The notes: a model not told the origin generated them from the letters alone. A DNA stretch of 64,000 bases from JAFGPL01 sp046485045 (GCA_046485045.1 JAWOHT010000028.1:1-64000), one strand, 5' to 3'. Shown: positions 40,726 to 50,152, numbered from the stretch's first letter. Made by a program: numbers and translations.

Positions 40726-41382
40726 TTACACTTCCTTTATGTAGTCAATATATGCAATTGCCCTTACCGGGGAACCATCACCATTGGTAATCTTCAGAGG
40801 AAAACAACTAAAATAGAAATTACATTCGGGCAGACTATCAAGGGCAGTAAGATTTTCAATAATCACCATGTTTCGCCCCAGGACAGCCCGATGAACGGGG
40901 TAGTTTTCCGATATGGTCCTGTCAGCTGAAATGGTATCGAAACCAATCCCCTTTAAACTGAAGGACAATAAATATTCAACGGCCTCTGCATCGAGTACCG
41001 GGTAACCCGTAAAATAATCCTGACTGCACCAGAGCCTGTCGTATCCGGTATAAAACAGTACAAAATCAGTATTTAACAGATTTTTTTCGTTTTTTTGGAG
41101 TACCTCCTTCGAAATCAAATCTCCTACATCACCTACATCTATTTTTACGGCCCTGCCAAAAAATGCCGCAACAGGCATTGAACCTGTACTTTCACGATCT
41201 TTAAAAAAATGCTGAGGGCAGTCAATATGCGTTCCGGTATGCGAGGATATATTCAGTAAAGATTCCTGATATCCGTCAATATTGTGATTGCGAATTGTAA
41301 TAACCTGTGGTTTTACATCACCCGGGTAAACCGTCATTATGTCAATGATTTGATGTGTCAGATCTGTTAACTTAAAATTCAT
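40726..41382 (-). CDS. cyclase family protein (KynB-like metal hydrolase)
   Basis: The ATG at 41382 gives 218 residues starting MNFKLTDLTHQIIDIMTVYPGD. This start is preferred over one 54 bases upstream because a -7 box (TATTTTTG, 41415-41422 on the minus strand) lies inside that extension. The metal motif is H48-TGT-H52-I-D54-CPQ-H58, as in the cyclase family (PF04199). Members include arylformamidase KynB and other amidases or lactonases, and the substrate cannot be told from sequence. It is the first gene of a likely operon with the DUF3352 protein. Confidence 0.85.
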   Translation of the reverse strand: MNFKLTDLTHQIIDIMTVYPGDVKPQVITIRNHNIDGYQESLLNISSHTGTHIDCPQHFFKDRESTGSMPVAAFFGRAVKIDVGDVGDLISKEVLQKNEKNLLNTDFVLFYTGYDRLWCSQDYFTGYPVLDAEAVEYLLSFSLKGIGFDTISADRTISENYPVHRAVLGRNMVIIENLTALDSLPECNFYFSCFPLKITNGDGSPVRAIAYIDYIKEV

Positions 41383-41414
41383 TGTAAAACCATGCTTGAA
41401 TTGTGACATCCTTT

Positions 41415-41422
41415 CAAAAATA
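41415..41422 (-). promoter_or_regulatory. -7 promoter element of the cyclase-family gene
   Basis: On the minus strand TATTTTTG fits TAnnTTTG and lies 32 bases upstream of the ATG at 41382. It falls inside the longest reading frame, which argues for the shorter protein. Confidence 0.5.
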
Positions 41423-41824
41423 AAGATTTTCTTCAACAGTTGAAATTATTTTAGTGTCTTATTCCCTTTTAACGTCAAAATAAAAATGTAATATTCATAC
41501 TAAATCAAACTATACGGCCTATGATTGTTATGGAATATTAAGCAAACCTGTTCTTCATTTATAACGGAATTGCCTCATCATATAATTTGCATGATTGATG
41601 GAAAAAAAATTTAATTCTCCACACTTTTTTTTATTTTTAACCCGAAATATTCCATAGAATAATTCCAATTTTGATCGGGTTGCCTGCATTTTGATCCATA
41701 CCAAAGAAAGGGTATGAATAATGCAGGTAAAGACGTAAATTCATCAGCATCTATCCTGTAAATGAAGAACACTGTGTTGATCAACAATAAATTACTGAAG
41801 TCAGTATCCTGCGGGACAAGGTAT
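41423..41824. other. intergenic region without recognised genes
   Basis: About 400 bases of AT-rich DNA between the divergent cyclase-family gene and the protein starting at 41825. A 73-residue minus-strand frame (41611-41832) has no signal, motif or coding look. No hairpin terminator or tRNA-like fold was seen. Confidence 0.45.
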
Positions 41825-42616
41825 ATGATCACAAAAAAAATGATATACGCCCTGATATTTTTCCTTTTTCATTTGCCCCCGGATCTGCTGGAGGCACAGG
41901 AAATCATAAATAATGAGTTGACCGACAGGTTTGTGAATTCCGGTGATACAGAAAAAAAACCTTTTAAAAAAGAGATTCAGGCTAAAGACAGTTTTATCCC
42001 CGACAGCTCTGCTTACGCAAGAGCAGCAGCAGTAGCTGATAATCTGTTGCATAGCAACTTCGAAAAGCTGTCTATCCTTTCAAATGATGACAAAGAAGGC
42101 ACTGCCTTAAAATACTTCGATAAAATCATAACTTTTGATAATGAAGTGCTTATTGGCAAAGTTCAACATATCACATTCACGGAGGTTAGGTTTCTATACC
42201 CTTTCAACACAAAGGTTGAGTCAATTAACCGTTATAAAGTAAGCCAGATACTTTATGCCGACAACCGTATTGACCTGTTTACACCATACGATGAAGAAAA
42301 AAAAGAACTACTGCCTGTACAGGAGGACCGGTTAATCGTGTATCGCCGCGAAATCTGGGAAAAGATCGTTATTACAGAAGATGAATATGAGGTGGCAGGT
42401 TTCACTTTATTAGGGCCTGTTTCGGCCGCGTATGATGCTGACCAGGTAAAATGCAGCAACGATTACCTTGAAAAAAATGTGATGATCATCCTGAAAAAAA
42501 GAGCTGCCAGGCTTGAGGCAGATTACATCTTAATTACAAATAAATCGTTCCATAAAGGCTATGGCGACCCTCCCTCCGTAAAGATTGAGGGAGTGGCCTA
42601 TAAAAAGAGTGAATAG
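41825..42616 (+). CDS. secreted protein of unknown function
   Basis: The ATG at 41825 gives 263 residues beginning MITKKMIYALIFFLFHLPPDLLEAQ, a credible signal peptide; the longer frame from 41762 has no such logic. The mature part has an acidic and Lys-rich region (GDTEKKPFKKEIQAKDSF), then a compact domain with DKIITFDNEVLIGKVQHITFTEVRF and SRYKVSQILYADNRIDLFTP-like text. I do not recognise a family, though the second half resembles the short beta domain that reads out a stored value (VLIGKV, VSQILYADN). It is followed by a 260-base region with a decayed reading frame and a strong terminator. Confidence 0.6.
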   Translation: MITKKMIYALIFFLFHLPPDLLEAQEIINNELTDRFVNSGDTEKKPFKKEIQAKDSFIPDSSAYARAAAVADNLLHSNFEKLSILSNDDKEGTALKYFDKIITFDNEVLIGKVQHITFTEVRFLYPFNTKVESINRYKVSQILYADNRIDLFTPYDEEKKELLPVQEDRLIVYRREIWEKIVITEDEYEVAGFTLLGPVSAAYDADQVKCSNDYLEKNVMIILKKRAARLEADYILITNKSFHKGYGDPPSVKIEGVAYKKSE

Positions 42617-42657
42617 GATATACAAGGTTTATACACAATTAACTCTGCCAGAATTAC

Positions 42658-42792
42658 TTGGATGTAATCGTTGACGGCACACAAAATAAAAAGAATAAAG
42701 AAAAAAAAACATACACTGTTGCCAAGGGTGTCAGTGATACAATAAGAAACCTCAAGGTGCGCCTTCTGGCAGTATGTAAGGTGAAACAGTAA
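42658..42792 (+). pseudogene. possible remnant of a secreted-protein gene
   Basis: From a TTG at 42658 to the TAA at 42792 there are 44 codons reading LDVIVDGTQNKKNKEKKTYT and then VAKGVSDTIRNLKVRLLAV. This looks like a protein C-terminus but has an in-frame stop (42640) just upstream and no start. The preceding bases in another frame (KVYTQLTLPELLG) also look coding, so a frameshifted, decayed gene is more likely than a short intact gene. It lies within the transcript of 41825, before the terminator at 42877. Confidence 0.35.
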
Positions 42793-42876
42793 ATGAGTAA
42801 TTCATATTTTTTGGCACACTATTTGTTTTATTATTATCAGCAGTTCATCTACAATATATCTGGGGCAACCCAGGAC

Positions 42877-42910
42877 AATCCCGGCCCGGTGCCGGGATTT
42901 TATTTAGTTC
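42877..42910 (+). terminator. strong rho-independent terminator
   Basis: AATCCCGGC (42877-42885) pairs perfectly with GCCGGGATT (42891-42899) around a five-base loop, followed by TTATTTAGTT. The GC-rich stem contrasts with the AT-rich surroundings. It ends the unit containing the gene at 41825. Confidence 0.7.
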
Positions 42911-43039
42911 TATTTGGCCAATATCAGGATTTATACATTTAAAACTATATCCTATTGAAAATCAGATTAAGTTTTTTCCTCATTTCCTGTTTTTAAAATC
43001 AAAAATAGAAGTTACCTGAAATTTCTTGCAATAAAGTGG

Positions 43040-43047
43040 TAAATTTG
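43040..43047 (+). promoter_or_regulatory. -7 promoter element of the M49-like peptidase gene
   Basis: TAAATTTG fits TAnnTTTG and lies 25 bases before the ATG at 43072. It falls inside a longer in-frame extension (GTG at 43036), supporting the later start. Confidence 0.5.
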
Positions 43048-43071
43048 TTCAATTATTTAATCCATATCAAA

Positions 43072-44706
43072 ATGAGCAAAACTTTATTGATAACCGCGAT
43101 AATTGCAGGAATTATATCAATATCCTGCAAAAACAAAGTAAAAAACAGTACAGAGATGACCGATGAAATGAGCAAAAAAATAGCGGCATTTGCACCAATC
43201 ACCCTTACAACAGATATCACAAAACTAAGTGATAAAGAAAAAGAAATGATTCCGATACTAATCGAAGCCGCGAAACTGATGGATGATATCTTCTGGCAGG
43301 AGGCTTATGGTGATAAGGAAGAATTGCTGTCAAAACTCACTGTTGAAAATGAAAAAAAGTTTGTAATAATCAATTACGGGCCATGGGAAAGGCTAAACGA
43401 CAACAAACCGTTTATAAAAGGTTATGGGGAAAAACCCCTTGGCGCAAACTTTTACCCGTCTGATATGACCAAAGAGGAATTCGAAGCATTTGATTCCCCC
43501 GACAAAAACAGTTTATATACCCTTATCAGGAGGGATGAAAATAACAAGCTAAAAACAATACCGTACCATGTGGCATTTAACGACAAAATTCAACAGGCTT
43601 CTTCTCTGATAAAGTCTGCTGCAGAGTTTGCCGAAGATGCGGGACTGAAAAAATACCTTCTGCTGAGGGCCGAAGCGCTTCTCAGCGACGAATATTATCC
43701 CAGCGACATTGCCTGGATGGAAATGAAAAACAATCACATTGATTTCGTCGTTGGACCTATTGAAACATACGAAGACCAGCTTTTTGGGTACAAGGCCGCA
43801 CATGAAGCGTACATACTCGTTAAAGATATGGAATGGAGCAACCGGCTGGCCAGGTATGCCACCCTGCTTCCCGCATTACAAAAACAACTTCCTGTAGCAG
43901 ATAAATACAAACAGGAGACGCCCGGCACCGACAGCGACCTAAACGCTTATGATGTGATTTACTATGCAGGCGATTGCAATGCAGGGAGCAAGACCATTGC
44001 CATTAACCTGCCCAACGATGAAAAAGTAAACCAGGCAAAAGGCAGCCGGCGGTTACAGCTTAAAAACAGCATGCAAGCCAAATTCGACAAAATACTCATT
44101 CCTATTGCCGAAGTTTTGATACATCCATCACAATTTAAACACATTCAGTTCGATGCATTTTTTGCCAACACCATGTTTCATGAAGTGGCACACGGCTTGG
44201 GCATGTCCAATACCATTTCCGGGAAAGGCACAGTACGTGAAGCCCTGAAAGACAATTACACCACAATCGAGGAAGGCAAAGCTGATATACTGGGACTATT
44301 TCTGGTAACTAAGCTCAAAGAGATGAATGAAATTGAAACCGATCTGATGAACAATTATACGACCTTTCTGGCAGGTATTTTCAGGTCTATCCGTTTTGGC
44401 GCATCAAGCGCGCATGGCAGAGCTAATCTTATAAGATACAACTATTTTAAAGAGAAAGAAGCTTTCACAATTGATGAAAATGGCATGTACACTGTCAATT
44501 TTAATAATATGCAGGAGGCTGTAATCAGCTTGTCTGAAAAGGTACTGGCACTGCAGGGCGACGGTGACTATGAAAAAGCATCTGCCTTTATCGGGAAATA
44601 CGGTATTGAAGATACCGACCTTAAAACTGCCCTCGAAAAAATAGCTTCGAAAGAGATACCTGTTGATATTGTTTTCAACCAGGGAACTGAGGTTCTTGGC
44701 CTCTAA
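43072..44706 (+). CDS. M49-like (dipeptidyl peptidase III-type) zinc peptidase, lipoprotein
   Basis: The ATG at 43072 gives 544 residues starting MSKTLLITAIIAGIISISC, a lipoprotein signal with the lipid-attached Cys at position 19. The large alpha-helical domain resembles dipeptidyl peptidase III. The zinc site is HEVAH at residues 370-374, a five-residue HExxH in place of the six-residue HExxGH usual in M49, with the third ligand in IEEGKADILG (EEGKAD, 400-405). Similar proteins in Bacteroidota are often labelled Zn-dependent hydrolase. The lipid anchor would place it in the periplasm or on the outer membrane. An esterase gene follows after 33 bases and is likely co-transcribed. Confidence 0.8.
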   Translation: MSKTLLITAIIAGIISISCKNKVKNSTEMTDEMSKKIAAFAPITLTTDITKLSDKEKEMIPILIEAAKLMDDIFWQEAYGDKEELLSKLTVENEKKFVIINYGPWERLNDNKPFIKGYGEKPLGANFYPSDMTKEEFEAFDSPDKNSLYTLIRRDENNKLKTIPYHVAFNDKIQQASSLIKSAAEFAEDAGLKKYLLLRAEALLSDEYYPSDIAWMEMKNNHIDFVVGPIETYEDQLFGYKAAHEAYILVKDMEWSNRLARYATLLPALQKQLPVADKYKQETPGTDSDLNAYDVIYYAGDCNAGSKTIAINLPNDEKVNQAKGSRRLQLKNSMQAKFDKILIPIAEVLIHPSQFKHIQFDAFFANTMFHEVAHGLGMSNTISGKGTVREALKDNYTTIEEGKADILGLFLVTKLKEMNEIETDLMNNYTTFLAGIFRSIRFGASSAHGRANLIRYNYFKEKEAFTIDENGMYTVNFNNMQEAVISLSEKVLALQGDGDYEKASAFIGKYGIEDTDLKTALEKIASKEIPVDIVFNQGTEVLGL

Positions 44707-44739
44707 GATTGACTTTCACGCCGAAAAATTGTGCATAAA

Positions 44740-45537
44740 ATGGCAAAAGCCCTGGTTTTCATTATCATCCTGTTTCAAGGTGCCTATATATGTGCACAAG
44801 AAGAACTTGTGATATCAAATAACCAGCTTCCCGGGAACGATACGGTTTGGGTATATACACCATCTGGTTACAATGTATCACAAAAATATCCTGCAGTGTA
44901 CATGTTACATGGCATTAACGGCAATTACAGTTCATGGGGCCGTTTGGTCAACCTGCAGCACTATGCCGATAAATATGGCTTTATTATTGTGTGCCCCGAT
45001 GGTTTCAAAGACTCGTTTTATTTTAATAGTCCGCGTATTAAGAATTCACAATACGAGCTTTTTTTTGTCAACTCGCTTTACACGACAATACTTGATAGAT
45101 ATGCCATAGACAGTTCAAAAGTTTTTATAACCGGGTTGAGTATGGGCGGGGCAGGCGCCATGTACCTTTTTTTAAGAAACCCCCAACTATTTTTAAGCGC
45201 TGCAAGCACAAGCGGTGTGCTTGACCTGAGTTGTTCAAACAGCAAAAGCAGTCTGAAAAGGTTGTTGGGCGATGATTATACCGAAGGCATAAAATACAGT
45301 AAATTTTCGGCAATAAGTTATCTGGAAAACATTTCAAACACCGGAAAACAAATATTATTCGATTGCGGAACAGAAGACCATCTATACGAATGCAATAATA
45401 TGTTCAGAAAAAGATGTGATGTGCTAAAATTAAAAGCAACCTACATCTCCCAACCCGGCGCTCACTGCAGCAGTTACTGGGCCAAATCAATAAGATACCA
45501 CTTTGATTTTTTTAATTCACTCATCAGCCAACCATAA
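44740..45537 (+). CDS. secreted alpha/beta-hydrolase esterase
   Basis: The ATG at 44740 gives 265 residues with a signal peptide (MAKALVFIIILFQGAYICAQ). It belongs to the esterase D / PHB-depolymerase-like group: PAVYMLHGINGNYSSWG carries the oxyanion HG turn, and the nucleophile elbow GLSMGG (residues 132-137) has S134. The probable acid is in FDCGTEDHLYE and the His in PGAHCSSYW. It likely cleaves an ester on a glycan or lipid in the periplasm, but the substrate is unknown. It follows the M49-like gene by 33 bases, and the next gene is convergent at 45549. Confidence 0.85.
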   Translation: MAKALVFIIILFQGAYICAQEELVISNNQLPGNDTVWVYTPSGYNVSQKYPAVYMLHGINGNYSSWGRLVNLQHYADKYGFIIVCPDGFKDSFYFNSPRIKNSQYELFFVNSLYTTILDRYAIDSSKVFITGLSMGGAGAMYLFLRNPQLFLSAASTSGVLDLSCSNSKSSLKRLLGDDYTEGIKYSKFSAISYLENISNTGKQILFDCGTEDHLYECNNMFRKRCDVLKLKATYISQPGAHCSSYWAKSIRYHFDFFNSLISQP

Positions 45538-45548
45538 AAGACCAATAG

Positions 45549-46004
45549 CTATTGGACTTTTCTGAATTGTACCACCAGCCCGAGACAACCGGTATCTTTT
45601 GATTCACGCGATGCAGCATCTGCTGAGGATAATTCTATGACAAGGTTTGATGTTGCCTCATTGACAAAAGAAATCGAAGATTGATAATCATTCTCTGCAT
45701 TATCGAAAAGCACCGTTCTTTCATTATCGTCACTCAGAATCCTGAACCTGATGGTGCCTAACTTTCTCGCACCACAAACCGACAGGTAATACTCTTCCCC
45801 GGCATACGCCACAATCTGAACCTCCGCAGTCTGCCCCTTACGGAATAAAAAGCTTTTTGACTGGCGGCTATAGAAAAAAGTATAATCTGAATAAGCACAA
45901 TGGAACTTATGGAAATCTGTACAGTCCTGTGCAAAAGAGACAGCAGTAAGGGTAAAAACCAGTATTCCGAAAAAAGCAATCTTAATTGTATAAAAACTTC
46001 TCAT
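45549..46004 (-). CDS. secreted protein of unknown function
   Basis: This 151-residue protein has a signal peptide (FFGILVFTLTAVSFAQDC) and then a compact beta-rich domain with conserved-looking aromatic and Cys residues: DFHKFHCAYSDYTFFY, YYLSVCGARKLG and GCLGLVVQFRKVQ at the end. The pattern resembles periplasmic proteins with an immunoglobulin-like strand order, but I do not recognise the family. It is the third gene of the operon ABC transporter, lipoprotein and this protein, starting 5 bases after the lipoprotein stop, so it very probably works with the transporter. Confidence 0.65.
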   Translation of the reverse strand: MRSFYTIKIAFFGILVFTLTAVSFAQDCTDFHKFHCAYSDYTFFYSRQSKSFLFRKGQTAEVQIVAYAGEEYYLSVCGARKLGTIRFRILSDDNERTVLFDNAENDYQSSISFVNEATSNLVIELSSADAASRESKDTGCLGLVVQFRKVQ

Positions 46005-46009
46005 GGTAA

Positions 46010-46900
46010 TTAGTTTGCCGAGGTTATTTTTAAGCGGATATCTGAGATAATAATTTTCAACTCGTTAAAATCGTTTTCAGAGAGCCGGGTTTTCTTTTTA
46101 CCCCCGAAAACGAGTTTGCCTTCAGATGATTTTGTAACAGTGGCTTTACCTGTATCTTCCTGCGCCCTCTCATAAAACAGTATTAAGGGCTCTGCCAGTT
46201 TCATTAATTTTTGAATATTTCTTTCTGTGCTGTATTGATGGGTAAATTTCATAATGTTGTCGAACACCAGTTTCTGATCGGTAATTTTCCCGATCACTTT
46301 GTTTTCTGCAGAATAATCCCCGCATAATGAAAGCGAAAGGTGCATGAACTCAATAAATCCCCCCATGGATATAAGCGCAAACACATCTTCTTTTTTATTA
46401 CCCGATAAAAAATTAATGATCCCGTTGAATGCATCATCAGAAATTACCTCAAGTGAATCATGGTTTCTAATATTGTTCTCTATTCTGAAAATAAGGTTTT
46501 TATCAAAGGCTTCCAAAATCCTAAGCCTTTCGCTAAGAATATAAATGGTCTGCAGATAATCCATTGACTCTTTATATCGTTGAAAAAGCGAGATATAGGC
46601 CAGATCGGCATTGTAGATGCCCAGGTTCAATGCCTGGTAAAATGTTTCAATGTAGGTATCAATATTTGCATACGGATTTAACAAGCCTTTGTTAAATTGC
46701 AGGCCTGTGCTGTCAAGGTAAGAAAACATTTCCTCTGGCGATGGAAACCTGTAATACACATCTTTGAAATCCTGCTTTAAAGAATCAACTGCTGCTGTTT
46801 CAAAGTCATCACTGGCGCTTTTCCTTGAAGCAGGGTCGCTTTTACATCCTCCCGAAAACACAAGCACCAGAAGTATCAACAGATATTTAGTTTTGGCCAT
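46010..46900 (-). CDS. predicted lipoprotein, helical, of unknown function
   Basis: This 296-residue protein has a lipoprotein signal (LLILLVLVFSGGC, Cys at position 19). The mature part is strongly helical with acidic and aromatic repeats: a segment with YIETFYQALNLGIYNADLAYI and one with YKESMDYLQTIYILSERLRIL, then GGFIEFMHLSLSLCGDY. The C-terminal part ends in a short basic stretch and a helix. I do not recognise a family. It lies between the TerB-ABCG transporter (72 bases upstream) and a secreted protein (5 bases downstream) on the minus strand, so all three form an operon. The helical pattern suggests a periplasmic or outer-membrane partner of the transporter, which is inference. Confidence 0.65.
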   Translation of the reverse strand: MAKTKYLLILLVLVFSGGCKSDPASRKSASDDFETAAVDSLKQDFKDVYYRFPSPEEMFSYLDSTGLQFNKGLLNPYANIDTYIETFYQALNLGIYNADLAYISLFQRYKESMDYLQTIYILSERLRILEAFDKNLIFRIENNIRNHDSLEVISDDAFNGIINFLSGNKKEDVFALISMGGFIEFMHLSLSLCGDYSAENKVIGKITDQKLVFDNIMKFTHQYSTERNIQKLMKLAEPLILFYERAQEDTGKATVTKSSEGKLVFGGKKKTRLSENDFNELKIIISDIRLKITSAN

Positions 46901-46972
46901 CGTTATTGTTTTTTCAAAAGTTAATATTGATTTAACGCAGTATAAATAATTCTATGTGTAGAATATAGTTAC

Positions 46973-49900
46973 TTAAATATACACTTTTTTATTAAAAACT
47001 GAAAAATATCTTCGCTTAAAAAACAGATTTTCCGAAAATGCCACAGATTTTCTAACAATCCCAAAATGAAGAAACAGGAAAAAGACAATATTCAGAAACC
47101 ATAGCGCAAGTACATTAAACCAAATGGTATCAATCATCAGGTTTCCCACGCACTTCACCGGCGAATAAAAATGCGCCCTGCCAGATTTTGGCCTTGGAAC
47201 TGCAAAAACAGGCTCGGCCTTACGCACAAGTCGGTTTTTATACCTGATTATTTTCTCATTGTCCCTTTTGTTCATTACCAGTTCAGCAAGACTTTCGTTA
47301 TAATACCTTTGTTTCATTTCAATAACTTTATCTTTTCCTCCCAATTCACCAGCCAGGTTTTCTATTATTTTATCCCTGCTGTCAAGCGCTTCATCAAGTT
47401 TTCTTAAGTATACATCCCTAACCTTTTGCAGGTAGTTGCGTAATTCCATTTCCTCCTTAATGCTAAAACTGTTTTCATTAAGCAGTGCGATACTTTTAAA
47501 GACAGGGATATTTTCATAGGCCAGAAATTCAAGTTCATTGCGAAGAATTTTAAAATTTTTTCTCATCAACTGCTTATCCGCGTTTACATTATTCACAGAA
47601 ACTTCATCAAGTATAAGCTGTAACTCGGGCAACAGGTAATTCAATTTGTATGAAGATTCACTTTCTACTTTATCGGTCGGGTAGAAGTACTTCTCGTACT
47701 TGTTGTTTTTAAACTGGTGCACAGCGAGCGCTTCATAAGCCCATCTCGAAGCCATGAGATCGCCTATTACCGGCACCACCTCCTGCGAAGTCACCTGCCT
47801 GTTCAGCCTGTCAAACCTTACCATGGCTCCTCCAAGCAAAATCTGAGGCACTAACAGCAAAGGGATCAGAATATAGATCGACACTACTGATTTGATACTG
47901 TCTGAGATATTCAGGCCCAAAAGGTTAGAGACTGCCGAGACTGTAAACAATACCATCCAGTAAGGTAAGACCATGCCCTTTATTCCCATAATCCAGTTTC
48001 CGACAAGCACAAAAGAAAGTGTTTGAATTGCAGATAAGGCCAGCAAAAACAGCACTTTTGAATTATAATAACTATACCTGCTTAAGTTTAAAAAAGTCTC
48101 GCGTTGAATGATCTTACGGTCGCGAATTATTTCCTCTGCGCTTACCATCATACCAAGGAAAAGGGCCACAATAACCCCCATAAAAATATAGACCGGTAAA
48201 TTAATATTGGCAGAAAAAATATAAGCATATTCAGAAGTTGACGAACCGGCATTATACCTTGTAAATACTCCCAGTATCAAAGCCAGTAGCGGCGCTTCAA
48301 GCAGGTTGATAAGCAGGTATTGACGATCGGCTATCTTGGCAAGCAGGTTTCGCTGCAGAAAGATTTTGAACTGCTTGTATTTTGAAGGAATATTGAGAAG
48401 GCTCCAGGGCAATCCGGATTTCTTTTTACCAAGCGGTAAGGGTTTTATCTCTAAATTTTTCTTATACAGGTTATACCATTCATCAGGCGAAAAAATACGC
48501 TTGCCAGTGTGTTTCCCAAACTCGTTTATCTCCTGTGCCTCAATAATCTGCAATATCTGTTCAGGGTTCAGGTTTCCGCAGGTGATACACTCGCTGTCTT
48601 CGGCATTGATTAATTGCCGTGCCGATTTAAAATACAGAGGTGCATCAACAGGGTTTCCGAAAAAAACGGCCTTTCCTCCTTTATCGAGTACAAGCAACTT
48701 GTCGAACAACTTAAAAATATCAGAAGATGGCTGATGGATGTTTATCACCACGAGTTTTCCTTTAAGGGTTTGCTCCTTCAAAAGGTCCATCACTGTTTCT
48801 GAATCGGTTGATGACAGTCCCGAAGTAGGTTCATCAACAAATAACAGGTAGGGTTCGCGAATAAGCTCGAGCGAAATGTTTAACCGTTTGCGCTGGCCTC
48901 CGCTGATGAATTTTTTTAATACACTGCCAACCTTCAGGTCTTTAATTTCAAAAAGGTCAAGGTCTGTAAGCAGGGTATTTACCATCTCTTCTAATTCATG
49001 CTCTAAGAGGCTTCCAAAACAAAGCCTGGCATTGAAATATAAATTCTGGTATACGGTAAGTTCCTCTATAAGCAAATCTTCCTGGGGGATATAACCGATT
49101 ATTCCGTGAAGTTCTTTTTTTTCGGAATGTACATTAAAACCATTAATAGTAACCTTTCCGCTGGTAGGTTTAAGGTTGCCATTCAGTAGGTTTAACAATG
49201 TTGATTTGCCTACTCCACTACCTCCCATAATACCAATCAATTGACCAGATTCGACTGAAATAGAAAGGGGATGGATGGCTTTTTTACTGCGGCTAAAACG
49301 GTATTCGATTTCTGAAGCTTCAAGACTGAAAGCAGAATCAGGGCTCAGATTAGAATAGAACTTTAACACATCGCTATAATGAATGGCACCTATAATTAAG
49401 CTTCTCAGCACCGATCCTTTCTCAAAATAATATGTGCGGCCGGGAATGGTATTCCTCGCTCTTAAAACCAGTTGGTCGTCGGTAACTGTATGCCTGAAAA
49501 AAAAAGTATTTGTTTCTTTAACATTTAAAAACACAATATCACCACGAAGATTTGCTACCTGCCAGTGTTGAATTGCAGAATCACTGTAACGGGCAGCATT
49601 GCTGAGTACCAATACCGACCTTTTATCAGGTATTTCGGTCAAGGGGTCAAAAATAAAAGCCCTGCAGTTATTATACACGTCAAGTGAAAAATTCAACGAG
49701 AGGGCAATAGTTCTAATGTAATCGTTTTCCTGTTCAGATAAATTGCTCTTACAATGCACAATATCAAGTATCTGAAAAAACATCAGTGTTTTCTGGTTTT
49801 GCAGCAGGTTCATATTGATTTGTTCACATATCAGCAGCGATTTGACCGAAAAAAAGCGATTATACATCTCTGATTTTTTATGTGCCCGCTCCTTAAAATC

Positions 49901-50071
49901 ATTACAGTAAAATCTGTATATAGAAATAAATTGTTTATATTTCCTTTGGTTAACCAATTGCAACAGATACGATTTTATAATCTCCTCTGCATACAATTGC
50001 TTATCATCGGGTAAAAGCAATGTGACAATTGCAAAAAGCCTTAGTATAGCCTTTAATATAGATTCACTCAT
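46973..50071 (-). CDS. TerB-like domain fused to ABCG-type ABC transporter
   Basis: The ATG at 50071 gives 1032 residues. Residues of about 1-130 are an acidic, helical TerB-like (tellurite-resistance) domain. The ATP-binding cassette has Walker A GGSGVGKST (283-291), signature ISGGQ (389-393) and Walker B LLFVDEP (409-415) in the half-transporter ABCG/White style, with a preceding EVESGQLIG-like strand. After it a linker and about six membrane spans are followed by a long charged segment (about 820-960) and a C-terminal span. The single chain carries one ABC domain, so it should dimerise. Substrate is unknown. It is the first gene of an operon with the lipoprotein and secreted protein, divergent from a response regulator with 157 bases between. 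Confidence 0.82.
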   Translation of the reverse strand: MSESILKAILRLFAIVTLLLPDDKQLYAEEIIKSYLLQLVNQRKYKQFISIYRFYCNDFKERAHKKSEMYNRFFSVKSLLICEQINMNLLQNQKTLMFFQILDIVHCKSNLSEQENDYIRTIALSLNFSLDVYNNCRAFIFDPLTEIPDKRSVLVLSNAARYSDSAIQHWQVANLRGDIVFLNVKETNTFFFRHTVTDDQLVLRARNTIPGRTYYFEKGSVLRSLIIGAIHYSDVLKFYSNLSPDSAFSLEASEIEYRFSRSKKAIHPLSISVESGQLIGIMGGSGVGKSTLLNLLNGNLKPTSGKVTINGFNVHSEKKELHGIIGYIPQEDLLIEELTVYQNLYFNARLCFGSLLEHELEEMVNTLLTDLDLFEIKDLKVGSVLKKFISGGQRKRLNISLELIREPYLLFVDEPTSGLSSTDSETVMDLLKEQTLKGKLVVINIHQPSSDIFKLFDKLLVLDKGGKAVFFGNPVDAPLYFKSARQLINAEDSECITCGNLNPEQILQIIEAQEINEFGKHTGKRIFSPDEWYNLYKKNLEIKPLPLGKKKSGLPWSLLNIPSKYKQFKIFLQRNLLAKIADRQYLLINLLEAPLLALILGVFTRYNAGSSTSEYAYIFSANINLPVYIFMGVIVALFLGMMVSAEEIIRDRKIIQRETFLNLSRYSYYNSKVLFLLALSAIQTLSFVLVGNWIMGIKGMVLPYWMVLFTVSAVSNLLGLNISDSIKSVVSIYILIPLLLVPQILLGGAMVRFDRLNRQVTSQEVVPVIGDLMASRWAYEALAVHQFKNNKYEKYFYPTDKVESESSYKLNYLLPELQLILDEVSVNNVNADKQLMRKNFKILRNELEFLAYENIPVFKSIALLNENSFSIKEEMELRNYLQKVRDVYLRKLDEALDSRDKIIENLAGELGGKDKVIEMKQRYYNESLAELVMNKRDNEKIIRYKNRLVRKAEPVFAVPRPKSGRAHFYSPVKCVGNLMIDTIWFNVLALWFLNIVFFLFLHFGIVRKSVAFSENLFFKRRYFSVFNKKVYI

Positions 50072-50152
50072 ACATGGCGGGGATTTTAAATACACCCGGT
50101 TATAAAATTAATTTTTTATGCTGAATAATAAAATTCAATTACTTTAAAATAA

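Noticed and set aside
41611..41832. 73-codon minus-strand frame in the 41423-41824 gap
   Set aside because: No signal, membrane segment or family motif, and it overlaps the start of the gene at 41825 on the opposite strand; base composition looks non-coding.
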